The position numbers and the translations under genes are program-made. The notes below the pieces were generated by a model. That model was not told the origin of the DNA. It was given only the letters and a program-made list of their open reading frames with translations, and did no database searches. A stretch of DNA of 64,000 bases, taken from NCBI GenBank assembly GCA_018267915.1, contig JAFDXN010000012.1, positions 1-64,000 on the forward strand, in the 5' to 3' direction. This stretch comes from Bacteroidota bacterium (GTDB lineage Bacteria > Bacteroidota > Bacteroidia > Chitinophagales > Chitinophagaceae). Positions 44,401 through 51,383 of the stretch are shown here, in pieces. Positions within the stretch are counted from its first letter, which is position 1. Each line of letters begins with the position of its first letter.

Positions 44401-45198
44401 GCGGCTGTACACGGGACCGGAAAGGTTAAGAGAAGCCATGTTATGGTTAAAGCCGTCGATCGAGTGCTCCAGGCGCACCCCGCCTGCCAGGTCCCTCGAC
44501 GGGCCGCGTGTGGTCACATTTACCACGGCGCCCGTAGCGTCACCATATCTTGCAGGCAGGCCTGATGATAAAACATCCACCTGGTCTATCATGCCCTGGG
44601 GCAGGTCTATATTGGCGCCGTTAACAACCACACCATCAACGATAAACTGGGTTGCGCTGCCGCGGCCACCGAATGCATTCAGCTCACCGCCCGACCTTGT
44701 CTGGTGAATGCCGGGACTAGCTACAGCCACCAAGTCTGCAGTATTTTCAATACCCGTATTCTTGATGTCTTTCGCATCGAGCACTCCATGAGGTTTACCC
44801 AACTCGATAAGCGGTGTCTTATAAGCAATTACTGTTACTTCTCCTTTCACCGCTGCCTTTGCCTCAATTTTCATTTTAGCATTCAGCTTGGTGCTACCAC
44901 CCTCACGTACAGTTACACCGGTAAACTTCTGGGCGGTGTAACCTGCATAAGATATTTCCACCTCATAGTTACTACCTGCAGCAAGCGGAGTAACCACGAA
45001 TTTACCATCGAGATCGGTAACTGTACCACCCCTCGAAATACCTCCTGAACTCACCTTTACACTGGCGCTGGGAAGCGGCTGATTCGTTTCATCTAATACT
45101 GTACCTGTGATTTCACCCGACTGTGCCAGCGCCCTGCCTGAAACACCTATTAACAACAACACGAGTAGATAACGGAATGTACGTGCCATATCCTGCAT
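41425..45198 (-). CDS. TonB-dependent receptor with carboxypeptidase-regulatory-like domain
   Basis: The 1257-residue protein has a signal peptide (TFRYLLVLLLIGVSGRALAQ), a CarboxypepD_reg-like domain (about 28-110: ITGTVLDETNQPLPSASVKV), a plug domain (about 125-230: GVLDAKDIKNTGIENTADLVAVASPGI, FIVDGVVVNGANIDL) and a long 22-strand barrel ending RRMTIGINFNF. Such receptors import large ligands using TonB energy. It differs from SusC: the partner downstream is not a SusD lipoprotein but a T9SS-type protein. Two ATG starts three residues apart are possible. Confidence 0.93.
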   Translation of the reverse strand: MQDMARTFRYLLVLLLIGVSGRALAQSGEITGTVLDETNQPLPSASVKVSSGGISRGGTVTDLDGKFVVTPLAAGSNYEVEISYAGYTAQKFTGVTVREGGSTKLNAKMKIEAKAAVKGEVTVIAYKTPLIELGKPHGVLDAKDIKNTGIENTADLVAVASPGIHQTRSGGELNAFGGRGSATQFIVDGVVVNGANIDLPQGMIDQVDVLSSGLPARYGDATGAVVNVTTRGPSRDLAGGVRLEHSIDGFNHNMASLNLSGPVYSRKDSLGNKKPLIGFLFGAEGWYDKDRDPSYVGSWVVNDDVLKNTQDNPLTRSLNQNGTIVYKPSAEYVTKDQMHNVKVRPNAAVFEGRANGKLDFQVADNVNITAGGTFNYSKGTAFSRAYTEFAADQMPQNINTTGRGFLRFTQRFGKSSGDKQSVIQNAYYSIQADYQAEHGVTQDPTFKKNLFDYEYVGKFDRQYSPGYIYTYDDSTKHYMYRLAGYRFPTAVNYTRSDLNPLLANYTSEYYNLAGTPYDIVPLRANGGMLNGDMPSSVYGILANTGTSLSGYSYSQRNQFAISADASFDLMLNKTRHSVQFGLYYQQRNLRSYSANANPSGAGTNSIWEVMRLLQNNHITDLDLANPMYRVNGQTYTWDQVRAGTVIPGVLDTVFYLSKANASVQSTFDRNLRTKLGLDPNGVDFLNVDNVDPSLLSLNMFSADELLNSGNPMVSYAGYDYTGKVEKGNVNFNDYFTEKVNGDYTRRIGAHRPSYTAAYLEDHFQYKDIDFRIGVRVDRFDNNTKVMKDPYSLYEENTVADVQSNKNDPTKKNAIGDIPSNMGSNYVVYVDNNNSTKPNIIGFRNGDEWYDAKGNVLQDPSVLETASGGLPPQPFLKNPNSKINDSSGFDASTSFTDYKPQVNVAPRISFSFPISTVANFYAHYDVIVQRPRDGGNFATPYDYYFLPQSAGNIIANNDLKPERMFDYELGFQQVLTKQSAITISAFYRERKDQIQVRPYLFAWPTTYYTYGNRDFSTTKGMTLSYDLRRFGNLRMKVNYTLQFAEGTGSNATSSTGGLIQSFIQAGVPNLRYVSALDFDSRHIISANIDYRYDEGAGPVVGGKHILQNAGVNFNFSARSGEPYTKRLDAIPQNRTVQGEVNGSRLPWHYMLDMRIDKDFALNFSKQSAENMAAKRKRQLSLNAFIYFQNLFNIKDVLAVYGYTGRPDDDGYLTSAQGIVAAQAQTNAQAYQDVYSININNPGNYNLPRRMTIGINFNF

Positions 45199-45236
45199 TA
45201 AATATTTTTTAAGCTTTTTTTAACCAAAGAAGGCGG

Positions 45237-45244
45237 TAAAGATA
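45237..45244 (-). promoter_or_regulatory. -7-like box TATCTTTA upstream of the TonB receptor operon
   Basis: On the minus strand this matches TAnnTTTG except for the last base, about 38 bases before the start. No TTTG at normal -33 spacing. Confidence 0.35.
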
Positions 45245-45312
45245 AAAATTCTCGTTAAAAATTAGCCGACCAAATCAAATATTTTCCAAAAAATGTGCTT
45301 AGAATGAATATA

Positions 45313-46254
45313 TTACTCGTCTGTGACAATTTTATCTAATAGAGATTTGCTCATCTTAAACAACGCTTCAAAACTATAGCCGGCAATATGAGGAGTAATG
45401 ATCACTTGAGGTAAATTTACTATTTCATCCAGCATGTTTTTTAATGTTGCACTCATCCTGTCTATCGGCTCTTCTTCCCATACATCTAAGCAAGCACCCT
45501 TTATTTTTCCTGTCTTCAACCCTTTTAACAAAGCCTTTGTATCTGTAACCTTACCTCTTGACGTGTTGACAAGCACAAATTCTTTGGTCATGTTTGTAAT
45601 AAAACTGTCATTTAGGTAATGAATAGTGTCTTTTTGCAATGGAACATGGAAACTAACAATGTCTGCCTCGTCGAAAATAGGCTGAAGGTTATCGCAGCCG
45701 GTAACATATGGTGGCATCGAACTGCCATCATATTTATCATACACAAGGATGTTCATGTCAAAGGCCTGTAGCTTCCTTGCCAGTGCCTTACCCGTGTGTC
45801 CAAAGCCTATGATTCCGATCGTTTTGCCCTCCAGTTCGGTACCCCGGTTCTCATCGCGGAGCCAAAGGCCGCTTTTCACCTCACTGTTGCTGACACTTAT
45901 TTTCTTGTTCAGGTCCAGCAACATGCCAATTGCATGCTCGGCCACTGCATTGCTGTTGCCTTCAGGGCTTGCAAAACACCTGATTCCCTTGCTTTCTGCA
46001 TAGCCCATATCTATCACTTCCATGCCCGACCCCATCCGGCCTATCCATCGTAGTGCCGGGGCAGCGTCCAGCAGGTCTTTATCCAGTTGAAGCCGCGTCG
46101 ATGTGATCACTCCCGTACAATCGGCAATTAACTCATAGGCTTCCGCCTGGTTGATCTTCTCCCTTGTCACGAGTTCGTAACCGGCCCTTGCAAGTCCTTC
46201 ACTAAGCACCGCATGTATAGGTGCCGCTATCAATACTTTTCCTTTACTCATCAT
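45313..46254 (-). CDS. D-2-hydroxyacid dehydrogenase, NAD-binding
   Basis: The 313-residue enzyme shows the NAD-binding loop TIGIIGFGHTGKAL, the substrate-site Arg in LVNTSRGKV, and the His in TPHIAGYS with the Glu in WEEEP between, so the catalytic triad is intact. It resembles phosphoglycerate dehydrogenase and related 2-hydroxyacid reductases, but lacks the ACT domain of long SerA, so its substrate cannot be fixed. Its start overlaps the rsmA stop by 4 bp, so translation is coupled. Confidence 0.9.
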   Translation of the reverse strand: MMSKGKVLIAAPIHAVLSEGLARAGYELVTREKINQAEAYELIADCTGVITSTRLQLDKDLLDAAPALRWIGRMGSGMEVIDMGYAESKGIRCFASPEGNSNAVAEHAIGMLLDLNKKISVSNSEVKSGLWLRDENRGTELEGKTIGIIGFGHTGKALARKLQAFDMNILVYDKYDGSSMPPYVTGCDNLQPIFDEADIVSFHVPLQKDTIHYLNDSFITNMTKEFVLVNTSRGKVTDTKALLKGLKTGKIKGACLDVWEEEPIDRMSATLKNMLDEIVNLPQVIITPHIAGYSFEALFKMSKSLLDKIVTDE

Positions 46255-47006
46255 TGATACTGTTTATGCAGCGCCACGAAATCTGCCACCGACAATTGTT
46301 CTGCTCTTTTGTCCATGATCGGGTCGGCTAGGGCTTCGGCTTGCAAGGTGCCTTTCAATGCGTTTCGCAGCGTTTTGCGGCGTTGATTGAAAGCAGCTTT
46401 TACAAGATTTATGAACTTTCTCTTGTTATCTATTGCGTATGGGTTGCCCTGGTTGCTTAACTTGATAACGCCGCTTTTAACTTTCGGGGGAGGGGTAAAG
46501 CAATTTTCATGTACGTCAAAAAGATATTCAACCTTAAAGAATGCCTGCATTAGCACGCTCAAAATTCCGTAAACCTTCGACCCCGGCTTGGAAGCAATCC
46601 TTAGTGCCACCTCCTTTTGAAACATGCCTATCACTTCATCCACTTCCGGCTCCCAGTCAAGGACCTTGAACAGGATGGGCGATGAGATATTGTAAGGGAA
46701 ATTCCCGATTATTGAGAAATTCCCCTGGAAAGGCGCCTCAGCCTTTAGAATATCCTGGTGTATTACCTTGTTTTCTATGGCAGGATACATTTTTTTGAGA
46801 TACTCAACTTTCTCTTCGTCTATTTCTATGGCTTTATATTCAAGGGCTTGCAGCTCCAAAAGGTACTTAGTAATGGCTCCGCCACCGGGGCCTATTTCCA
46901 GCAGCTGCATTCCGGGCTTCAGGGCGAGTTGTGCTACTATCTTTCGACACATATTCTCATCGTGAAGAAAATGCTGGCCCAGGCTCTTCTTAAGCGTATA
47001 CTGCAT
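46251..47006 (-). CDS. rsmA: 16S rRNA (adenine1518/1519-N6)-dimethyltransferase RsmA/KsgA
   Basis: RsmA dimethylates two adjacent adenines at the 3' end of 16S rRNA, acting late in small-subunit assembly. The 251-residue protein begins MQYTLKKSLGQHFLHDENMC and shows LLEIGPGGGAITKYLL (SAM-binding motif I), IGNFPYNISSPILFKVL (the catalytic NxPY motif) and QRRKTLRNAL near the C-terminus. It is followed by the 2-hydroxyacid dehydrogenase gene with a 4-bp overlap. Confidence 0.97.
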   Translation of the reverse strand: MQYTLKKSLGQHFLHDENMCRKIVAQLALKPGMQLLEIGPGGGAITKYLLELQALEYKAIEIDEEKVEYLKKMYPAIENKVIHQDILKAEAPFQGNFSIIGNFPYNISSPILFKVLDWEPEVDEVIGMFQKEVALRIASKPGSKVYGILSVLMQAFFKVEYLFDVHENCFTPPPKVKSGVIKLSNQGNPYAIDNKRKFINLVKAAFNQRRKTLRNALKGTLQAEALADPIMDKRAEQLSVADFVALHKQYQ

Positions 47007-47080
47007 TTTACAAAAGTCAAACTAAAAAGCGAAAAGCCAAAAGTTTTGTCGAAGAGTGCAACTCAACATCTCAACTCAGC

Positions 47081-47094
47081 AACCTATCAACTTA
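47081..47094 (+). repeat. AACCTATCAACTTA element upstream of the leucyl aminopeptidase gene
   Basis: Second copy of the 14-mer; 17 bases before the ATG, directly upstream of the -7 box. Confidence 0.6.
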
Positions 47095-47099
47095 ACAGC

Positions 47100-47107
47100 T
47101 ACCTTTG
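47100..47107 (+). promoter_or_regulatory. -7 promoter box TACCTTTG abutting the aminopeptidase start
   Basis: Exact TAnnTTTG, ending only 4 bases before the ATG at 47112, so an mRNA from it should begin at or just beyond the ATG. No -33 TTTG seen. Confidence 0.5.
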
Positions 47108-47111
47108 CGCC

Positions 47112-48548
47112 ATGGAATTTAAACTACTGAATAAGGCATCCAAAGGGCATCAGTTATACCTCATTGACAACGAAAGTGCTATAAAACAGGCACCTGAGCT
47201 TACAAGTGAAGAAATGTCTTTTGCAAAGAACGCATTCGCTAATAATCAGCAGCTGGTTTCTTTCAACCATTACAAAAGCTTCATCTTTATTTACCTTGTA
47301 AAGAGCAAGAATGCACAGTGGCAAACGGATGAAAGCCTGAGAAAAACAGGCGCCGACCTGCAGAGTATCATTAATAAAAACAAGATCGCGGAGATCACCA
47401 TCAATAATCTTGCTGCGCAGTCGAATGCGGCATACCTCGTAGCGGAAGGGCTTACGCTCGCCAATTACCAGTTCCTGAAATATAAAACGGACCCGAAAAA
47501 GCAGGAGTATCATCTCAAATCGATCAGCTTTGCGCCCAAGTCTATCTCGGTAAAAGAGATGAACCAGCTCAAGGTGATCACCGATGCCATTTATCGCGTT
47601 CGCACCCTGGTGAATGAGCCGGTGAACTTTCTTACCGCTCCGCAACTGTCAAAAGAGATCGCAGCAATGGGCAAAGAGGCTGGATTTAAGGTGACCGTGA
47701 TGAACAAGGCGCAGATCGAAAAAGAAAAGATGGGTGGCCTGCTGGCAGTAAACAAAGGCAGCCAGGACCCGCCTACTTTCACGATCATGGAACATAAACC
47801 CGCAAAACCACTTAACAAAAAGCCTATCGTGCTGGTAGGCAAGGGTGTAGTGTATGACACCGGCGGCTTGTCGCTAAAACCAACCGCCAATTCGATGGAC
47901 CGAATGAAAAGCGACATGAGTGGCGCTGCGCTTGTGAGCGGGGCCATGTATTCCATCGCAAAGCTTAACCTGCCACTGCACGTCATCGCCCTGGTGCCGG
48001 CCACGGATAACCGTCCCGGCGAAACAGCATATACGCCCGGCGATGTGATCAGAATGTATAGCGGTGCCTTTGTGGAAGTGCTGAACACCGATGCCGAAGG
48101 CCGCATGATACTGGCCGATGCCCTCCACTGGGCAAAACGCTATAAGCCTGAACTGGTAGTAGACTTTGCTACCCTTACAGGTGCAGCCTCGGTAGCTGTT
48201 GGTGAGCATGGCATTGTATGCATGGGTACGGCCGGCGATGCCACCAAACAATCCTTCCGCGATAGTGGTTTCCGCCAATACGAGCGGTTGGTTGAATATC
48301 CCCTGTGGGAGGAATATGGCGATATGATCAAATCCGAGGTCGGGGATATTAAGAATGTTGGCGGCCCAAGCGGCGGCGCTATTACCGCAGGCAAATTCCT
48401 CGAATATTTTACCGATTATCCATGGATGCACTTCGATATTGCCGGCGTCTCGTTCTCCGGCTCGAAGAAAGCATACCAGAGCTATGGAGGTACCGGCTAC
48501 GGCCTTCGCATGCTGATGGATTTCCTGCTGCATTATGGTAAAGTTTAA
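47112..48548 (+). CDS. Leucyl aminopeptidase (M17)
   Basis: The 478-residue cytoplasmic metalloprotease removes N-terminal amino acids. The catalytic domain shows LVGKGVVYDTGGLSLKP (catalytic Lys and metal-binding Asp) and the family signature NTDAEGRMILADAL. The N-terminal regulatory macro-like domain covers about 1-150. The frame is open further upstream but that part is antisense to rsmA; the ATG at 47112 has a promoter box directly in front. Divergent from rsmA. Confidence 0.93.
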   Translation: MEFKLLNKASKGHQLYLIDNESAIKQAPELTSEEMSFAKNAFANNQQLVSFNHYKSFIFIYLVKSKNAQWQTDESLRKTGADLQSIINKNKIAEITINNLAAQSNAAYLVAEGLTLANYQFLKYKTDPKKQEYHLKSISFAPKSISVKEMNQLKVITDAIYRVRTLVNEPVNFLTAPQLSKEIAAMGKEAGFKVTVMNKAQIEKEKMGGLLAVNKGSQDPPTFTIMEHKPAKPLNKKPIVLVGKGVVYDTGGLSLKPTANSMDRMKSDMSGAALVSGAMYSIAKLNLPLHVIALVPATDNRPGETAYTPGDVIRMYSGAFVEVLNTDAEGRMILADALHWAKRYKPELVVDFATLTGAASVAVGEHGIVCMGTAGDATKQSFRDSGFRQYERLVEYPLWEEYGDMIKSEVGDIKNVGGPSGGAITAGKFLEYFTDYPWMHFDIAGVSFSGSKKAYQSYGGTGYGLRMLMDFLLHYGKV

Positions 48549-48589
48549 CTAAAATTGCAGCTTCACACACAATTTGCACCAATAAACAC

Positions 48590-49672
48590 ATGCAAAACGA
48601 GAGACCAATAATAGGCATCACTACAGGCGATCTGAACGGCGTGGGACCGGAACTGATCATTAAGACGCTTTCCGACAACCGTATACTGGAACTGTGTACG
48701 CCAGTGGTTTTTACTTCAAACAAAGTGATCAATTATTATCGCAGACTGATACCGGACAACCAATTCAACTTCACCAGCACAAAAGACCTAACTAAGCTGA
48801 ACCCGAAACAAGTAAATATTTTTACCTGCTGGGAAGAAGAAGTGCCCATACAACCCGGCGCCCTTACGGACACAGGTGGTAAGTATGCCATCCGCTCATT
48901 AATGGTGGCCACCCAATGTCTGAAAGACGGTCAGCTCGATGCACTGGTAACCGCGCCTATACACAAAGGCAATACGCAGCTTCCCGACTTCCCCTACACG
49001 GGCCACACCCCTTTTCTGAAGGAAAAATTTGGCGCTAAGGATGTATTGATGTTGCTCTACAGCGAAAAGATCCGCGTGGGTCTTGTAACTGAGCATATAC
49101 CCATCGCCAAAGTGGCGACGTCGATCACGAAGGAACTGCTTCAGTTAAAACTGAACATACTGCGCGACTCGCTGATAAAAGATTTCGGCATAGACAAACC
49201 AAAGATCGCGGTCTTGGGCCTGAACCCCCACGCCGGCGACGACGGCCATATTGGCAATGAAGAACAAACGATCATCAAGCCAATTATCGAAAGCATGCAA
49301 CAGCAAGGCCACCTGGTTTATGGACCTTATGGTGCGGACGCTTTCTTCGCACGCAGCAGCTATCTCCAGTTCGACGCCGTGCTGGCCATGTACCACGACC
49401 AGGGCCTGGCGCCTTTCAAAGCCATAGCAGGTGGCGAAGGTGTCAACTACACAGCTGGGCTGCCCGTGATACGCACGTCTCCCGATCATGGCACCGCATT
49501 CGACATTGCCGGAAAGAACGTCGCTGATACAGCGTCCTTCAGTGAAGCGATCTTCCAGTGTATCGACCTGTTAAATCGTCGCGCTGACTATGCAACGTAC
49601 ACTGCTAACCCTCTGCGTCGGGGCAGAATTGAAAAAGAAAAAGAAGGTGAAGGCGAGAAAATAGAAGCCTGA
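48590..49672 (+). CDS. pdxA: 4-hydroxythreonine-4-phosphate dehydrogenase PdxA
   Basis: PdxA oxidises 4-phosphohydroxy-L-threonine in the DXP-dependent pathway to pyridoxal phosphate. The 360-residue protein shows IIGITTGDLNGVGPELI, TAPIHKG, YTGHTPFLKEKF, ILGLNPHAGD-type sequence (VLGLNPHAGDDGHIG) and MYHDQGLAPFKAIAGGEGVNYTAG-type metal/substrate loops with both His. It follows the aminopeptidase gene by 41 bases. The C-terminal tail (about 340-360) is short, charged and variable. Ended by a strong terminator. Confidence 0.95.
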   Translation: MQNERPIIGITTGDLNGVGPELIIKTLSDNRILELCTPVVFTSNKVINYYRRLIPDNQFNFTSTKDLTKLNPKQVNIFTCWEEEVPIQPGALTDTGGKYAIRSLMVATQCLKDGQLDALVTAPIHKGNTQLPDFPYTGHTPFLKEKFGAKDVLMLLYSEKIRVGLVTEHIPIAKVATSITKELLQLKLNILRDSLIKDFGIDKPKIAVLGLNPHAGDDGHIGNEEQTIIKPIIESMQQQGHLVYGPYGADAFFARSSYLQFDAVLAMYHDQGLAPFKAIAGGEGVNYTAGLPVIRTSPDHGTAFDIAGKNVADTASFSEAIFQCIDLLNRRADYATYTANPLRRGRIEKEKEGEGEKIEA

Positions 49673-49693
49673 TCTTATAAATAAGTTAATTAG

Positions 49694-49725
49694 AAATCCC
49701 GCAGGTTTGCTGGCGGGATTTTTTT
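49694..49725 (+). terminator. Strong rho-independent terminator after pdxA
   Basis: Perfect 9-bp stem AAATCCCGC/GCGGGATTT, 10-base loop, then a run of T. It lies 22 bases after the pdxA stop. Confidence 0.92.
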
Positions 49726-49750
49726 ATGTTTTGGCCGGACAGTTTTACTT

Positions 49751-51280
49751 ATGTTAAGAGACGGAGCAAAAACAAGCATGTGGCAGGATACAGTACCTGT
49801 TTACACACCGACAAATGCATGGCAGAAGGATACTATATACGATGTACTGATCGTAGGAGGCGGCATAACCGGTCTTACCACGGCACTGCTTTTACAATCG
49901 GAGGGTAAAAGATGCATACTGGCAGAGGCCGTTAACATCGGCTTTGGCACCAGCGGCGGCACTACCGCGCACCTGAATACTTTTTTTGATTCCCCTTATC
50001 CCGAAGTGGAGAAAAAATTCGGTCGTGAAGGTGCTCAATTACTGGCCAGGGCCGGCAAGGAAGCAATTGACATAATAGAGGGACATGTAAGCAAATACAA
50101 TATTGACTGTGGCTTCTCCTACAAACAAGGTTATGTGTTTGCGGAAGACGAAAAACAGCTTAAGGAACTGGAAGACCTGTACCAGGCATCGCAACGTGCC
50201 GGGGTAAATGTCGCTTATGCCGATGATATCCACGTACCTCTCCCTTTCACAAAGGCCTTAAAATTTGGCTTCCAGGCCCAGTTTCACCCGCTTGCCTACC
50301 TGCACGGTCTGGCACGGGCTTTCGAAGAAATTGGCGGTGTCATCCTGCAGGATTGCCGGGTAAACAATATTGAGCAAAGCCAGCAACTGGTTGCCGATAC
50401 TACTCTTGGAAGAATACGGGCAAACTATGCTGTATACGCTACGCACATTCCACCTGGGCTGAACATTCTTCATCTGCGCAACGCACCTTACCGCAGCTAC
50501 GCTATGGCCTTTTCAACCACCGACAATAATTATCCCGATGCGTTGATCTACGATATGCAAGACCCTTATCACTATATACGTACCCAAACAGTTAATGATA
50601 CCAAATATTTAATAGTCGGCGGCTGCGATCATAAAACTGGTCACGAAAAGAACACAGAATATGTATTCTCGGAATTGGAAGCTTATTGCAAAAACTACTT
50701 TAAAGTGGGTGATGTCGCCTGGCGTTGGTCTTCACAATACTACGTGCCGGCCGACGGCCTGCCCTATATCGGTCGCTTGCCAGGCCATGATAATATTTTC
50801 ACCGCTACCGGGTATAATGGGAACGGTATGATATTCGGCACCATTGCCGGCAAGATCATTTGCCAGTTGATCACACAGGCCGAGGGTATTTATGAACATC
50901 TGTTCAACCCCAACCGCATTAAACCGATCGCCGGGTTTGAGAATTTTGTAAAGGAAAATGCAGACGTCGTAAGCCTTTTCATCTCTCAGCGTCTGAAACA
51001 TAATGAAATAACGGAGCTGGTGGAGTTAGCTCCGGGCGATGCCATCGTCGCCAAATGGGACGGCCATAAAGTGGCCTTGTATAAAGATGAGCGCGGTCAT
51101 GTCTATGCCGTCGATCCTGTATGCCCGCACGCCAAATGCATTGTTACCTGGAACAGCGGCGAAAAAAGCTGGGACTGTCCCTGCCATGGCGGGCGCTATG
51201 CCCCTAATGGCGCGCTCCTCACCGGCCCCGCTACAAAAGGGTTAACGCAAATAAAGTGGGAAGATATACAGGGTGATTAA
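49751..51280 (+). CDS. FAD-dependent oxidoreductase fused to a C-terminal Rieske [2Fe-2S] domain
   Basis: The 509-residue protein has an N-terminal DAO-type FAD domain with the dinucleotide motif VLIVGGGITGLTTALLL (about 33-49) and a C-terminal Rieske domain (about 415-500). The cluster ligands are Cys458 and His460 (CPH) and Cys476 and His479 (CPCH). This fusion is known in Bacillus-type YhfW proteins, and the substrate is not known. The gene starts after the pdxA terminator and has no obvious partner. Confidence 0.9.
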   Translation: MLRDGAKTSMWQDTVPVYTPTNAWQKDTIYDVLIVGGGITGLTTALLLQSEGKRCILAEAVNIGFGTSGGTTAHLNTFFDSPYPEVEKKFGREGAQLLARAGKEAIDIIEGHVSKYNIDCGFSYKQGYVFAEDEKQLKELEDLYQASQRAGVNVAYADDIHVPLPFTKALKFGFQAQFHPLAYLHGLARAFEEIGGVILQDCRVNNIEQSQQLVADTTLGRIRANYAVYATHIPPGLNILHLRNAPYRSYAMAFSTTDNNYPDALIYDMQDPYHYIRTQTVNDTKYLIVGGCDHKTGHEKNTEYVFSELEAYCKNYFKVGDVAWRWSSQYYVPADGLPYIGRLPGHDNIFTATGYNGNGMIFGTIAGKIICQLITQAEGIYEHLFNPNRIKPIAGFENFVKENADVVSLFISQRLKHNEITELVELAPGDAIVAKWDGHKVALYKDERGHVYAVDPVCPHAKCIVTWNSGEKSWDCPCHGGRYAPNGALLTGPATKGLTQIKWEDIQGD

Positions 51281-51329
51281 ATATCAACCAGCGTTCCCCC
51301 CTCACATACCTATCACCTGTTAACTTATC

Positions 51330-51366
51330 AACCTATCAACCAACCCAATATCAACCTATCAACTTA
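51330..51366 (+). repeat. Degenerate tandem AACCTATCAAC units upstream of the M16 peptidase gene
   Basis: AACCTATCAAC occurs at 51330-51340 and AACCTATCAACTTA at 51353-51366, with partial AACTTATC before and CAATATC between. The second copy is the third occurrence of the 14-mer found before tyrS and the aminopeptidase gene. Confidence 0.65.
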
Positions 51367-51371
51367 ACCCC

Positions 51372-51379
51372 TACCTTTA
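51372..51379 (+). promoter_or_regulatory. -7-like box TACCTTTA abutting the M16 peptidase start
   Basis: One mismatch to TAnnTTTG, ending 4 bases before the ATG at 51384, in the same arrangement as at the aminopeptidase gene. Confidence 0.45.
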
Positions 51380-51383
51380 CGCC

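Noticed and set aside
46758..47111. 118-residue N-terminal extension of the leucyl aminopeptidase frame
   Set aside because: It is antisense to rsmA, carries the repeat and promoter box, and the ATG at 47112 gives the normal family length.
51303..51366. CCTATCAA repeats considered as a CRISPR array or IS end
   Set aside because: Units are too short and irregular, there are no spacers of constant length, and no transposase or cas gene is near.
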